Below are positions 1 to 11,471 of a DNA stretch of 64,000 nt, piece after piece (positions within the stretch are counted from its first letter, which is position 1; each line of letters begins with the position of its first letter). Under the pieces are notes generated by a model. That model was given only the letters and a program-made list of their open reading frames with translations. It had not been told where the DNA came from and did not search any database. Made by a program: the position numbers and the translations under genes. The stretch comes from Calonectria ilicicola (Eukaryota; Ascomycota; Sordariomycetes; Hypocreales; Nectriaceae), in contig CP085833.1 of assembly GCA_020809705.1 (NCBI GenBank), positions 1,550,001 through 1,614,000 of the forward strand. The letters are read 5' to 3'.

Positions 1-2470
1 GCATTTGGCGGCATGGGTAGGACCAGCCACAAAACCTACTCAAAGTCCAGACCATTCGCCACGATCATGGTATCTGGATGTCACGAATGAGTATGTCTCA
101 CATACCGGCGGCTCTGGCCTCTAGTTTAAATACAGATGTTCTTTAGGGAGATCGAAGAAAGAGAAATCGTATCATCAATGACCATCAGGGTGCAAGTGGG
201 TATTGCCGTGTCAGCTCAAAAGAGTGAAGACGTTCACTAAGTCGATACTAAATAGAAAATGGGATATTCTTTTAATAATTTAGCAACTTCATTCATTCAT
301 TTTTAAATTTTCCGATTGCCGTCCCTGAAAGGATTGTTGCCTCCGTCGCTCAAATATCCAGACCGGGGTAGTTGGATTGGTGGCGTTTCACTAAACCGCG
401 GACCTTGTGTTTTCGATGTTGTTTCGCACCAACTGCGACCGTATGTGTAAATTACCGATTGCGCCACTCGGCTTTAGGGGAACAAACCTTGCGATTCGGC
501 GCGCATTTTTCATCTCAACTTTATCTCTTGATTTTTACAAGTTTGAACCCTCATTCTTTTTGCTTTTTGTCTTCACATGCTCTCATTGGGCTAGCTAATA
601 CGGATTTGGCTAGGCATTTTGCCCGATTTGAAGAAACAGGTCGGCATCCCCGTCTGACTCATGAATTTGCCATTCGATCATCTTCGCAAGAACTTTTAAA
701 ATGGGCTGTGCGGTGTTGTCATTTTTCATTTAGCCACGCAATCAGCTTTCAGGTTGCTCCACATCTAAGATTTCTACTTTGCTTTGGCAACCGCATGGGG
801 AAATCAGTACACTGCAGTCGGGAGAGAGACAAAATACCACTCTATCTATTAATGCGTATCTTTGTAGTTTAAGACGCGACTTTTCATTCTCTATGACAGC
901 CACCAGGACATCTTCATCATGCCGGGATTCGCTGGGCTGAGCCGACGAAGCGAACAGTCGTTCCCTCAGTGGCTTGCTCTTGGGAGGTCAGACACGATAG
1001 CTTCTGTGTTACCTAGAGGAGATTTACGATAACTCAGATAATCATTCCCCTGGCGGTGCGGTGCGACAGGCCGTTGAGCAATTGCAATGGTTGATATACT
1101 GAGGGGACCCACTTCTAGTATCTTTTACTCTGAAGCGCGAGTCGTAATACCGACCGTTGTTCATGATATCCTTGACTAGGACAGTTAATTTGAGTTTTGA
1201 AATAGAGGTCAAATATATCGACCGTTTCATCTTAGCCAGAGGTATTTGGTGTGTCAATGCAACGGCCGCCATTTTGCTTCCCGTGACTACAACTCGTCTG
1301 CCAGTCTGACCAGAGCCTCCGCGTTCTATACGGCCATAACTGGATTCGTTACATACACTGCGACAGATAATTTCTTAGTAGAATTTGACTAAACGTGATG
1401 AAACCTTTTGTCGTGGGCCATCTTGTCGATGGTATACACGATGATGCTATACACGATGCTGGTGGGGCACCTTGCCACGAAAATTGCCTTTTTTCACAAC
1501 GGATCAAGCTCCGTCTTGCTGCATAAAGCTGGCATTATTTATCTTGATGCTCTAAAATGCGGCCGCTTTGAGTGAGCTCGATACTCTATTTGAAAGATGA
1601 TAAGGTCCAGGCTACTTTTGTCAGCAATCGGTAGCTCAAACTGACTTTACTTGTCTGAGCTGGTCTAGCTGCAAAAAGAATTACCACGTGAGTTTATAGG
1701 AACATCAGCTCTGGGATGGCACGCTTTGAAATAATTTGGTCAGCAATAGGTAATTGGATTTGGTTCTTCCGACCAGAGAAGCAGGGGACTTTGTCCAGAT
1801 TTCCTCTAGCGTCTATAGTGCCAAGCGGGGCATCGTGCCGCATTTACCGGTGTACTTTCGCTGTCGTCCTATTCGGCAGCAGGAGGAGAACGGACTGCCG
1901 TGTTTGCTAACCGAGGCAATTCCTTGTCCTCGTCACCTACCGAGCCTGGGGAGCGCCGTCCAAGGTACCTATTTTCGTATTTTCGTACCTCCATACCACT
2001 AAACCTAGCAATGTCAGTCAGGAGGTAGTAATCAAGTACTAGCCTGATACAGAGACATCATGTATTCAAACCTTAACCGAGCGGGGGGTTGCATCAGAAT
2101 CCGGGGTTGCTTGCGGGGTAATTAACCGCGAGGGCAGCATGAGATCTCTTGGCAAATCGCGGAGTAGACCCTGGCCAGCTCTAATTTCAGCACACAATGC
2201 GAGGACACCTTAAGGGACATGTGACCTTAGCAATGCCTTTATAATAAAACCCAGCAGCTGACTGTGTTATGGCTCATTTATCAACTATGACTTGTTTGGC
2301 TCAAGATTTCACTGTCCCGAGCCCAACTTGCGCAGCCTTTGGGTAGAACCTACTCATCACAATTCAATCAAAGCAGTGCTTTTTCTATGGAATTAGTGTT
2401 CACTACATGATCTCAGACTGTAGCGTGACGACAACAATCATCCCCGGAATCAACACGCAAGCTTGTCAAC
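1..2470. other. Intergenic, no convincing gene
   Basis: I see no gene here that I can support. Open frames on both strands are short, start at non-ATG codons or lack recognisable motifs; the longest (372-872, +) reads as low-complexity Cys/Phe/Leu-rich translation. Around 1428-1460 there is a two-copy imperfect 15-bp repeat containing TATACACGAT. The last few hundred bases are presumably the promoter of the MFS transporter that starts at 2471. Confidence 0.5.
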
Positions 2471-4324
2471 ATGGAAATGAATTATGATGAAAGGGTACAT
2501 TGGAACCCCATGTTCTCCATTCCTCCAACACAATGAGGGAGAAAGAATGAAGGAAGACTGACAAGTTTATAGGAGCTCCAACGAATAGAGGAGGAACTCC
2601 ATACCGACATTATTCCAGGGACCGAGGTGATGACAGATGTTCAGGGACACCACTTTGTGAAGAACAGTGGCAGAACTCAGCAGGTCCTAGTTCCTCAGCC
2701 CTCAGACGATCCCCACGATCCCCTAAATTGGTCGTGGAAATGGAAGCTTAGTACAATCGTTGCATCAAGCTTTGCGACGTTTATGCAAGGCTTCGGCCCG
2801 CTCTCTCTCGCGCCCATGTTTGGTGACTATATCCAGGCATTCAACTGCACTTTGGCGGAGGCGGTGCAATTTACGGGCGTCACAATTTTGGTCCTTGGAT
2901 TCGCCAACTTCATCTGGTAATGTCTTCCATTATACGTTACAACTTGACAATTAGTTTTTAACTTGGCTTAGGGTCCCACTTAGCACTTCCTTTGGTCGCC
3001 GACCCGTCTATATTGCTTCTCAACTGATTTGCTTTGGTTCCTCGATTTGGCGTGCCCGGGCTATGACATACGGTAGCTTTATGGGTGCTTGCATGTATGC
3101 CACCTTGATCAATTTGTTTGTGACTCTTTCTAACTAATCGATAGCGTCAACGGGATCGGTGCTGGCCCGGCCGAGACCATTCAACCCGCTGTCATTTCCG
3201 ACATATACTTCCTTCACGATCGTGGAAAGTGGAATACGCTCTATTGGGTAGTTTACATGGGTTCCCTCATGGTTGCTCCCATTGTGTCGGGAGCCATGTC
3301 AGCTCATGTTGGATGGCGAAGTTTTTGGTGGCTCAACACTGGTCTGATAGCCTTGTCTCTTATCATGGTCATTTTCATGTTCCCAGAGACCAAGTGGCAC
3401 CGGAAGCACCCAGGAGAATTCGATCATCAACCAAGTTCCTCCAATCCCGAGGATGAATTATCTGAAAAGGGACAAACTGATGGCCAGACTGAGGTCGTCG
3501 AACAGGCACCGAATACCGTTGGTAATAAGATCGACGTAACCCAAACCGCAGACGCAGATCCCTGGCTCGATCGCGGCTACCCCAGCAAGGCCCAATGGGG
3601 ACTTTACACGCCCAACCCGACACCAATTAAGAGCATTCTTTCCGATCTTTGGATCCCCTGGAAGCTTCATGCCTTCCCAATTGTCGAGTTTGCGGCGTTT
3701 GTCGTTAGCTGGAGCTGCTCGTGCTTCTTGACCCTCAATCTCACCCAGAGTCAGGCTTTTGCCGCCCCTCCATATAACTGGAGTAGTCAAAGCATTGGAT
3801 TCACGAACTTTGCAGTTCTCGTTGGAGCTATGATCGGGTTGGCTACTTCCGGACCTTTATCGGATTGGGTTTCTTCTTATGCCACAAAGAGGAATAGAGG
3901 CATTCGTGAGCCAGAAATGCGTCTCGTTGCCATGATTCCCTACGTCATAATCATGTACATTGGAAACACCATCGTAAGTGTCGGCTACGAAAAACAGTGG
4001 CCATGGCAGGTAACTGTGATGATAGGCTACACCTTTGCAGGGATCCAAGTGGCTGCTCTTCCTGGTATAGCTTCTACATATGCTGTCGACAGTTATAAAC
4101 CCGTGGCAGGAAGCTTGTTTGTCGCAATCACCGTCAACAAGAACGTATGGGGCTATGGCTTCAGCAAATTCATCACCAATTGGATCGATTCAGACGGCTA
4201 CATTCCTCCCATTATGACAAACGGCTCACTGACTCTTCTTTGGTGCCTATTTGGAATTCTCTTTTACTACAAGGGTAAGAGCTTCCGAAGAATGACCAAG
4301 AATAGCAACGTACATAAAATGTAG
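2471..4324 (+). CDS. MFS transporter, DHA1-like, 4 exons
   Basis: Proton-driven small-molecule exporter or importer of the plasma or vacuolar membrane, Major Facilitator Superfamily. My exons are 2471-2494, 2573-2916, 2972-3094 and 3145-4324, which sum to 556 residues. The tiny first exon is inferred: a GTACAT donor, a CTGAC branch and a TATAG acceptor at 2572 keep frame and give an N-terminus ending in DIIPGTEVM, which I recall as common in this fungal subfamily. Without it no ATG precedes 2630. Visible hallmarks are PHDPLNW before the first helix, GRRPVYI in the helix 2-3 loop (motif A), GPAETIQPAVISDIY, and MGSLMVAPIVSGAMS resembling motif C, then a long charged central loop and a second six-helix half. 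No lesion is visible. It converges on the FAD monooxygenase downstream; MFS-oxygenase neighbours often belong to metabolite or aromatic-degradation loci, but the substrate cannot be read from sequence. Confidence 0.9.
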
Positions 4325-4721
4325 TCGGTTTTGTGTCTGTTGAGGTGAGAAAGGACATGCGGAAACATTTGTCAATATCACACCGTCGTGTTTGGAGCGA
4401 TGGCCCTCCCTTTCAAGTTAGTCGTTAGATTTCAATAATAATGTAACCATTCATGATTCGTTACTTCGGTGAAATTCTTGGTCCAAAGTGTTAAGATGGA
4501 AATCAAAACTAGAAGCTCACATCTCATGGGATCATCTCCATAATCGATGTAAACCAGACACACCTAGGCCGAACCCATTTTTAAAGAGGCTACTGCAACT
4601 ATACATGCACTGTTTCTATTTCATATTCTTTCGGCCGACTTTTTATCATAGTATTCAAACGGTGATAAAATTAAAAGGTTACATATTCTCGGCCCTGGTG
4701 CTCAACGCAGCGTTCTTCAAG
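4325..4721. other. Convergent intergenic spacer
   Basis: Spacer of 397 bp between the 3' ends of the MFS transporter and the FAD monooxygenase. It is moderately AT-rich and should hold both polyadenylation regions. No coding motif was seen. Confidence 0.5.
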
Positions 4722-6156
4722 CTAATTTCCCTCGAATGAATCGGGCAAAAGGTTATTAAACAATGAAATCGACTCAACGAACTCTTCGTCGTTTTCTTTG
4801 AGTTTCGCAAAGAACCAATCTCTCTCTAGCTGATCTACTTCCTCTGCTGAGAACAATCTTCGTAAGTTCATCTGCGAGATGATATTGGCAACCTTCAACC
4901 AAGTCTGCCGCCTCGACTCGACGCCTTTTGTAATAAGATCATCTGGTTCTCCATTCTTCAGGTGACGAACCAAAACGTTTCCGACAACCACTGCATCCAT
5001 AATGCCACTTGAGAGACCCAAGCCTCCCATTGGGTTGTTGCTATGCGCAGCATCACCAGCAAGCAGCACGTTTCCTTGTCGGAAAGACTTTGCACATTTC
5101 TGATGAGCCCAGTACGGTTTCAGGCGTTTAATTTCGTACTCTAACTTCCCATCTCTGTTGGCAGCTTCGATATAGCCAGAGATACGCGATCGTGCCCTCT
5201 TTTGGAGAGTTTCTTCGTCAACAGAAGTTTCGGGATCCTCACCTGTCGAGCTGTCAGTTACATCACCTAACTTTGTTTTACTAGCCGTGTACCGTAGCAA
5301 ACGCGCCAAACGTTAGCCTTGCTGGTTTTTCCAATGAGGGCCCATTTCTCTGGGTGCACGATGTAATTTGCCAAACCAAAACCACAATGTTTGACAAAAT
5401 CGTATTCAACATCGGCAGCGACAAATCGGAAATTTGTCCAAGTGAACCCTTCAAACGGTATCATATTCATATGCCGAACTGTAGAATTGGCGCCGTCGCA
5501 GGCAACGACAAATTTGGACTCGAAGAAATGCTCATCTATCACACTTAGTATCATCGGTTCGGACGAGTATGGTTGAATTTTACCTAGGCCGTAAGTTGTC
5601 ATGACCTTTACTACTCCCTCTGCTTGAGTCATCCCAACACATCGATGTCCAAAAATGACTTCAACAGTGGGACATTCCTCCTTCAATGTATCCAGAACCA
5701 CCCTTGCGAGTTGATCTTGGCCCAGAGTAAGGATATAGTACGGAGACAATATTGTGGCGAGTTTCGTTCCATCGAATTGTCTCCATGTTAAGCCCTCCGA
5801 GTTTATTAGGCCTATTTCCTTCAACTTATCAAATATTCCCAGTTTCTGGAGTTCTCGAGATACCACAGGCATGTACTGGTCCTACGTTAATTTCAAGACT
5901 TCCTCGTTGACCGCTGTGCCATTACTTACGCAATCGCCCGAGGTGCCTGCAGTATATCATTATATGCTTCCAAAACAGTCGTCTGCACTCCAGCCCTCCC
6001 AAGTTTTAGGGCAGTTAGTAAGCCAACGGCACCAGCACCAATAATGATGACGTCTGCATTATGCTTTGAGCATTAGTATGGGGAAATGTATCATCTAGGG
6101 TGACTTACTTAAGTGCTAGAAGCTGTTAGCGGCATCTGCTTGTCGGCGAAAGACAT
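4722..6156 (-). pseudogene. Class A FAD monooxygenase, 5' end damaged
   Basis: Aromatic-ring hydroxylase type flavoprotein (PF01494 family). Three fingerprints are present in order: the dinucleotide fold IIIGAGAVG (about 6050-6020), the DG motif VVACDGANSTVR, and the GD motif LLAGDAAHSNNPMGGLG near the C-terminus. Exons read as 6063-5930, 5881-5293 and 5242-4722. The last intron (5292-5243, GTACAC...CGACAG, 50 bp) joins cleanly to VCYGEDPE. Two problems lie at the 5' end. The likely first exon (ATG at 6156) reads into TAA at 6111-6109 directly before a consensus GTAAGT donor. The next junction, at a GTAAGT donor (5929) and TAG acceptor (5882), is out of frame, since one side ends in phase 2 and the other needs phase 0. 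Either the gene is decaying from its 5' end or the start is organised in a way I could not resolve. Class A monooxygenases insert one oxygen atom into an aromatic substrate using NAD(P)H; the substrate is unknown. Confidence 0.75.
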
Positions 6157-6204
6157 GTTAACATTTAATGAACAATATCGTAAAAAGCCTCTAAAATTAA
6201 GTTA

Positions 6205-6457
6205 TCAGCGATCAGATTGTCTCGTTAGTTTGACTTGCTTGAGCAGGGCCACTTCCGCCTATAATTAAGTATCAAAAACAGGGAAGCTCAGATGGCTTTG
6301 TAATTCTTACCTCAGCCGCCAGACGCTTGCGCGGGGTCGGTTCGGAAAAGATCCTCCGCAAATATTTGGCTACCCTAATATCAAATGCACTGGGTTCTTC
6401 ACGTTTACTTAGAATCTGAATCAAGTATAGTGTCACACCCAAAATGTCACTATACCA
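6205..6457 (-). CDS. Unrecognised gene, 3' exons only
   Basis: Two exons fit well: 6457-6311 and 6258-6205, joined across a 52-bp intron (GTAAGA donor, TTATAG acceptor). They encode a C-terminus ending VALLKQVKLTRQSDR and a stop. Upstream, a further exon ending in KYALPD before a GTAAGG donor (about 6488) probably joins in phase 0. An open frame at 6700-6518 may hold earlier coding sequence, but I could not connect it without breaking frame. I do not recognise the family. It lies just upstream of the damaged monooxygenase on the same strand, so it may be another decayed member of that locus. It could also be non-functional. Confidence 0.35.
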
Positions 6458-6698
6458 CTGGTAAAAGTGCAACGTACCTTACATCAGGTAAAGCGTATTT
6501 TGTGTATATCTGTGCCTTTACATATAAAAATGGAAATCAATGTCAAGAAATATTGACTTCATAAAAGTGATTATTCTCAGTTCTTTCATGTTTAATTCGT
6601 AGAGTAGAAATTTACATCCATCCAATACTGTAACATTCGATATCTCTTTTGCCAACGAGAAAATACTGTTAAAAGCTTGTTGGAAAAGGTCGTCTGCC

Positions 6699-6737
6699 AC
6701 ATACGACCATAGCTCTCAGAAAATACGGGATCCCGTC
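6699..6737 (+). pseudogene. Truncated 5S rRNA, 5' third only
   Basis: The first 39 bases follow the 5' end of fungal 5S rRNA: ACATACGACCATA at the start and CGGGATCCCGTC at the end, as in the complete 5S gene at 27868. Similarity stops there, so the internal control region is absent and it should not be transcribed by Pol III. Truncated 5S copies of this kind are known in filamentous ascomycetes. Confidence 0.75.
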
Positions 6738-8759
6738 AAGAACTTGTCTACCAAATACCGGCCTCCATTTTTGGCATCCCAAACGGAAGTAAGAAAGAAA
6801 CGGTAGAGCAATGCCGTTAAGAGCAATAAGATACTAAATCTACCCTACCACCATTACACTTATTGCTACAGGGGGCTTATTTAATATTTAATATTTAGTT
6901 TTGCAAAATTGTAAAATGTATTACCAAGGACTATGAAAATTCTTTTGGGGGCTTATTGTCACCAATATTCCCTTGGTCTAGACCTTGCCCAGCGTTCGCC
7001 TCCCCTGGAGCTCACGCTTGCGAAACGATAGCACAATTTTGAAGTGTTTACGTGTGTTTTTTGGTGGCTTTGGAAGACCTTATTACTCCGAGGCCCCCGC
7101 TCATCCGGCAATTGCTTACTCAGTGTCGGCCCCTGACACGATTATTATCATATAGCCTCTGTTTTCTTATTAACTTGCTGGCTTAGGGTGTATGAGTTAT
7201 TGCTGTGTTCTAAGCGGACAAACCAAATGTATAACTCCATAGCTACTAATAAGGCATATTAAATACTGTCATTGCCCTTTCAAGCACCCTCTTCCAAGTT
7301 GCTATTATTATTGTTTTAGCTGAAATTATTAGTTAATACTATATAGTCACTTGGGAATCTTTTGTCCATAATAGGTTACTAATATAATAATAACAGCAAC
7401 AAGGAGGCCTATCATTCATGTTGGTCATCGACGTACTTGTCGCACGAGAGCTCGTTAGAGGTGGAGGTGGGGCGAGCGAGCGCGAGGCGCTCGATCTCTA
7501 GATCTTCGATCGCCATTTTCAGTGGTGTTGAGGATGCGTGCGATGGAATGCATCTTGGCTCAGTAGGACGGCGTCTTTAATACGTGTCCAGATTGATAGA
7601 GTTTTCTATCAGACTTTTTGAGAGCATCTCAGAGTTGTGCCGTACACGGCTATATGAGAGTTAATTGTATGGTGCAGATACTATTACTAACAGCACCGAT
7701 GACTGTAAAACCTAGTTGGATTGATAGGTGCTCCCTTCTTGGTTGAGCCCGCTCTTGCCTTTAGAACAGAAATCCAAGGAGGCCTATAACATAAAAAGAA
7801 AACCAATCTCAAGGCCCCACAGTCATAATAAATTAAACGCGCCATATTTGGCTTGTGAATTTTGTGTCTGCTTCATAGCACAGCAAGGCTGGCTTTTTTG
7901 CCAATGTTCCAGAGACTGAAAGTCAAAATCGTCGTGTCCGCCGAGGCTTTAGGAATGGAGGGTGATTTTTTTGATGCTACGTTGTCCGAATTGTTGGAAA
8001 TCAGTGCAAGGCTGGGCCAGAATTTCCAAGGCAAGGAACGCTTCGTGCGGCTGATTTGGCCAAATAATCACTCACGGAATACGAGCGCCAAGACGCCTCC
8101 AATTGATCGACATACGCACTCAGCGAATGAGATACTGTTGATAGCAATGTGCAACCACTCGGAGGTCTACCGTACATCACCGGAGGTGCAATGAATACAC
8201 GTACCATGTGAGGTTTTTAATCGCTAGTGGCCAATGTGATCGTGTCGTTATTTTGGCCCGATACTCATTATGGCAGTACTTCAAGGTGGCTTACATGATG
8301 GCGTCAAGAGCTAAATGCAAGATCCGGGCACACACTTGCGGTGGTTACATTTCTTTTAGCTCATGCCAATATTAAAACACGGTCACTTAGAAGCTTAAAT
8401 TATGAGCGGAGGTGATGTTGTATCACCCTCACGGTCGGTATTAATAGCCTTGTCCAGTAGTCGAACCTGTCAGGACCAACCTCGAATGAAGCGGCTTTAC
8501 GCTACTAGCAGCCTCACCAAAATTGTTTGAGGACACCACATTGGTAAAAACGACCTACAAAACTAAGTAGATAGATTGCTAACGTGCAAATCCTGGAGGT
8601 AACATATTTATTTAATGCGACCTGCCCTGGAGCAGACACTTCTACACTGACAACTGCTTCATGTAATACAGCTAGGCCTAAGACAGCATGTACTGCATTC
8701 CCTACCAAACAGTTTTGTTGTCTTGTAGACACATGGGTAGCCTAAGTGTGGTAAATACC
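6738..8759. other. Intergenic, no gene seen
   Basis: About 2 kb of mixed composition, with AT-rich stretches around 6870-6960 and 7280-7420. Open frames in it are short and have no recognisable domain. It could hold an unrecognised decayed insertion, but I found no terminal repeats. Confidence 0.45.
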
Positions 8760-9637
8760 CTACTTGACGCCCTGCTTTTTAAGATTGCCATTGCACTCCA
8801 TATCGCCCTTGGCCTCAATCTTGCCACCTCCGCCATACTTGTCAATAGCCGAGTTTATGATATCGATTACATCTTGCCCGCCGACCCTGAAGTCCGCGCT
8901 GCCCTTCTGCTCGGTAGTCTCCACACCAAATGCACAGGTTCCCGTCAGCGAAATCTTGCGCTGGTTCGTTCCAATCACCTGCGTGGTCCACTCAGTGCGC
9001 CCGTCGCCCTGAATGTTCTTGATAATCTGCTGGCAGTCATCCGCCGATGGCTATGCGTCGCTCGTTTCGTTCTCAGAGCTCGAGTCACCGCAATGGTCAA
9101 TGTCGGGCGGGAAATCGCAAGGGTAGTTTGCGCTGGAACCGGCCTTGGACGTGTCCTGTAACTGTAAGGTTCGCCCAGGGCTACACGATGGGATGCGTAT
9201 AAAGCCCGGAACAGTGACATCGAAATCAATGAGGCTCTTGACATTTTCTTTGCTGTCAAGGTTTACGGTACCACCACCGCTCCTGTTCTTTGCGTTGTAG
9301 TACGGACGGACCTGGCCCACGCATTAGTTTGATGTTACCATGTGTGCAGCGGACTTGTGCAGTCAGGCAGAGACATGTTCAGGACTCACCCTTTGATCAA
9401 ATCCTCCTTTGTAATACGCCCGAAACCCTCACAATCCACAGAATCCAGGCTGGGAAGCGCAAAGAATATATTGTTAACCCAACTACCACCAAAACAATCC
9501 TGCGAGACCCGCTTAGGATATAACAAATAATATTGGTTCCAAGCATAGCATACCCCGATGGCTTTAATTATTTTATACCTGAGATATCCGTCCATGCCAG
9601 TCTCATTTCTACACAAGTTACCGGAGCCGTGTGGCTT
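8760..9637 (-). pseudogene. Hce2-domain secreted protein with in-frame stop
   Basis: C-terminal Hce2 domain (homologues of the Ecp2 effector; PF14856, annotated as putative necrosis-inducing factor). Recognisable features are CGDS at the start of the domain, GTCAFGV in the middle and GGQDVIDII followed by a glycine-rich turn and a late cysteine. Exons read as 9637-9554, 9499-9390 and 9282-8760, with junctions chosen from frame and consensus. TAG at 9053-9051 interrupts the domain, and the same frame stays open on both sides down to the stop at 8760. The mature protein would therefore lose most of the domain. No signal-peptide exon was found; the frame closes just upstream of 9637. It lies about 50 bp downstream of the GPI-type protein gene on the same strand. 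Ecp2-type proteins are extracellular and often plant- or host-associated. A sequencing error at one base is the main alternative to a true pseudogene. Confidence 0.7.
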
Positions 9638-9686
9638 CTAGTCAGTAATAGTGTGATATGTAACAAGTTAATTATGAACCGATTTG

Positions 9687-10711
9687 CTAAATATTAATGA
9701 GAATAAAAATAAAAATCAAAGCTAGCCAATTTCTAAATCTAAATTGCAAGTTGCTACCACTGTTACCTTTGTCCTCTTTGGTAGCAGATGATGTAGCTTC
9801 TTGATCCTTACTAGAGGCAGTTGTCGAATCCTCCACTGGTTCAAGCGACTTTGTTGTTGCTGTCGCATATATTGTCTTTGTTTCGGATGTCGGTGATCCT
9901 ATCATGGTATATGTACGAAGATTACTTGTATCAATTTCTTCATGGTATCCGAGTTGATCTTGGCTACCATCGCGCCTCTAATTAAAAAAGAATAATCCAT
10001 TAATGACCCGAGGCTAAACATCATGGATTTTCAATCAAGACTCACTTCAAACAGTTGAGGACATGCCAAATTTTGGCCCCCACTCCACTTGCAGTACAGA
10101 CAGCAGCTCCACTTCAGAAGTTTAGGCCGAAGGTAGTAGTCGAGTTTTGAAATTCGTACCGAGTGAATAAATGCCTCTAAGGGCCTTATATCATCCTCTC
10201 GGATACCCTGACAACACAAGCAATCCATAAAGTCTTTCAGATGACCAGGAGGGCAGAGTCTGAACACATTGCTCAACTCAGCACATGACGGGTGTTTGCA
10301 AATTGTGGCTGCTTCGATAAGAATATCCCGCGCTGTGAATCGAGGTCCTGGCCCCATATAATCTGCGAGCCGGTGAATGGACTCCTTGTCCGCATACGGA
10401 CGATTGAAGGATATGCCAGTCTTCGGGGTCCGAGGGAGGTAGGTCACTTCCTCTGTCCCAAATGTGGTGCAATCCATGACAGTCTGGAGAGAGTTGGCCT
10501 GCAGAAGACAAAGAGCAGCATATGCCCTATTCACATTATAGACGGCGTCAAGAGTTTTGACGCGGAAACAATCCAAAGAGGTTCGGCCATTGCCTCCAAA
10601 TGTGTGGTAACCATATCTGTGTCTCGATGGTATCCAAGTCTTCAGTTGACATTGCTGGCTATTGACGACATCGAGTTGCATGAATATGAGAACAAATATA
10701 AGTGGCAACAT
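9687..10711 (-). CDS. Secreted Cys-rich protein with GPI-type C-terminus
   Basis: Two exons, 10711-10046 and 9977-9687, are joined across a 68-bp intron (GTGAGT donor, AATTAG acceptor; phase 0), giving 318 residues. Residues 1-18 are a classic signal peptide (MLPLIFVLIFMQLDVVNS). The ectodomain has about 14 cysteines, clustered in a DCLCC stretch and a WSCCLYC stretch. A Ser/Thr/Lys/Glu-rich stalk of about 50 residues follows, and the protein ends in a hydrophobic tail (NWLALIFIFILINI) right at the stop, as in GPI-anchored wall proteins. The Cys spacing is not the eight-Cys CFEM pattern, and I do not recognise the family. The short distance to the Hce2 gene suggests co-expression or a former common unit. 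No lesion is visible. Confidence 0.65.
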
Positions 10712-11471
10712 GGTGGGTGAATTGGTGTAATATCATGGAGTAAGAATCAACTTTGTGCCGGGGCAAAACATTTGTTGCTGCGGTCACCTTCAGTTAAATA
10801 CTTGCCAACAGTTCATCACTGATCTATGCGAATATGAAAAGGCAAACGGACAATTGTAAGGCAACGGCTGTGCGCTCAGGGGCTAGGGCCATAGCCACAA
10901 CACCCTTGTCGGGCGGCCGACAATCTATCATGCCAAGACCAAGGGGTAGATTTTGTCGGGCCAATATGAGCTGTTCAAAGTCGGGAAATTAAGCAGGACC
11001 CCTACCAACGGGCGTAGATTATTGTAAAAGGCGGTGGCGTTTGGGGGCGCTGTAGTCAGCCACACGCAGTGCCGAGTCAGATAGCGCAGTAGCCTGCTCT
11101 TACCGCCTACCAGCTATGACCCAATTCATGGTGAAACATCAGATCGTGCGACCCTTTCAAGGCTTTCTGAACCGGCGTGAAGATACCCCGATTTATGAGC
11201 GTTGGCGTCTGTATTAGGATGAGATATGGTTCCTTGCACGTCTCGGCGGCCCCAGTAACCCTCAGGCACGGTTTCAAGATCAAACAAGAAAATGGACAGT
11301 TTCTAGGTGTTGTTAAAGGCGTGAAAAAAAAAGGCTATTTTGAGCAAAAGACTTGCGAGATCGATCATCATTCTCTAGCAAAGTTCTTAGGCTGCGTGAT
11401 GCTTCACAAGTTACAAAGGCCTTAAATCAAAAGTATAAAATCACAGGTAAATTTATATAATCCTTCTATAT
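10712..11471. other. Intergenic, promoter side of the GPI-type gene
   Basis: Spacer between the start of the secreted protein gene and the 3' end of the NLR. The short frame at 11177-11425 (+) has no domain and is not called. Confidence 0.45.

Noticed and set aside
372..872. 166-codon open frame near the left end
   Set aside because: Non-ATG start, low-complexity Cys/Phe/Leu content, no motif and no splice context; likely chance.
3458..3790. Antisense frames inside the MFS transporter
   Set aside because: Shadows of a clear coding exon with conserved helices on the plus strand.
11177..11425. 82-codon frame upstream of the NLR 3' end
   Set aside because: No domain, no signal peptide, no neighbour logic.
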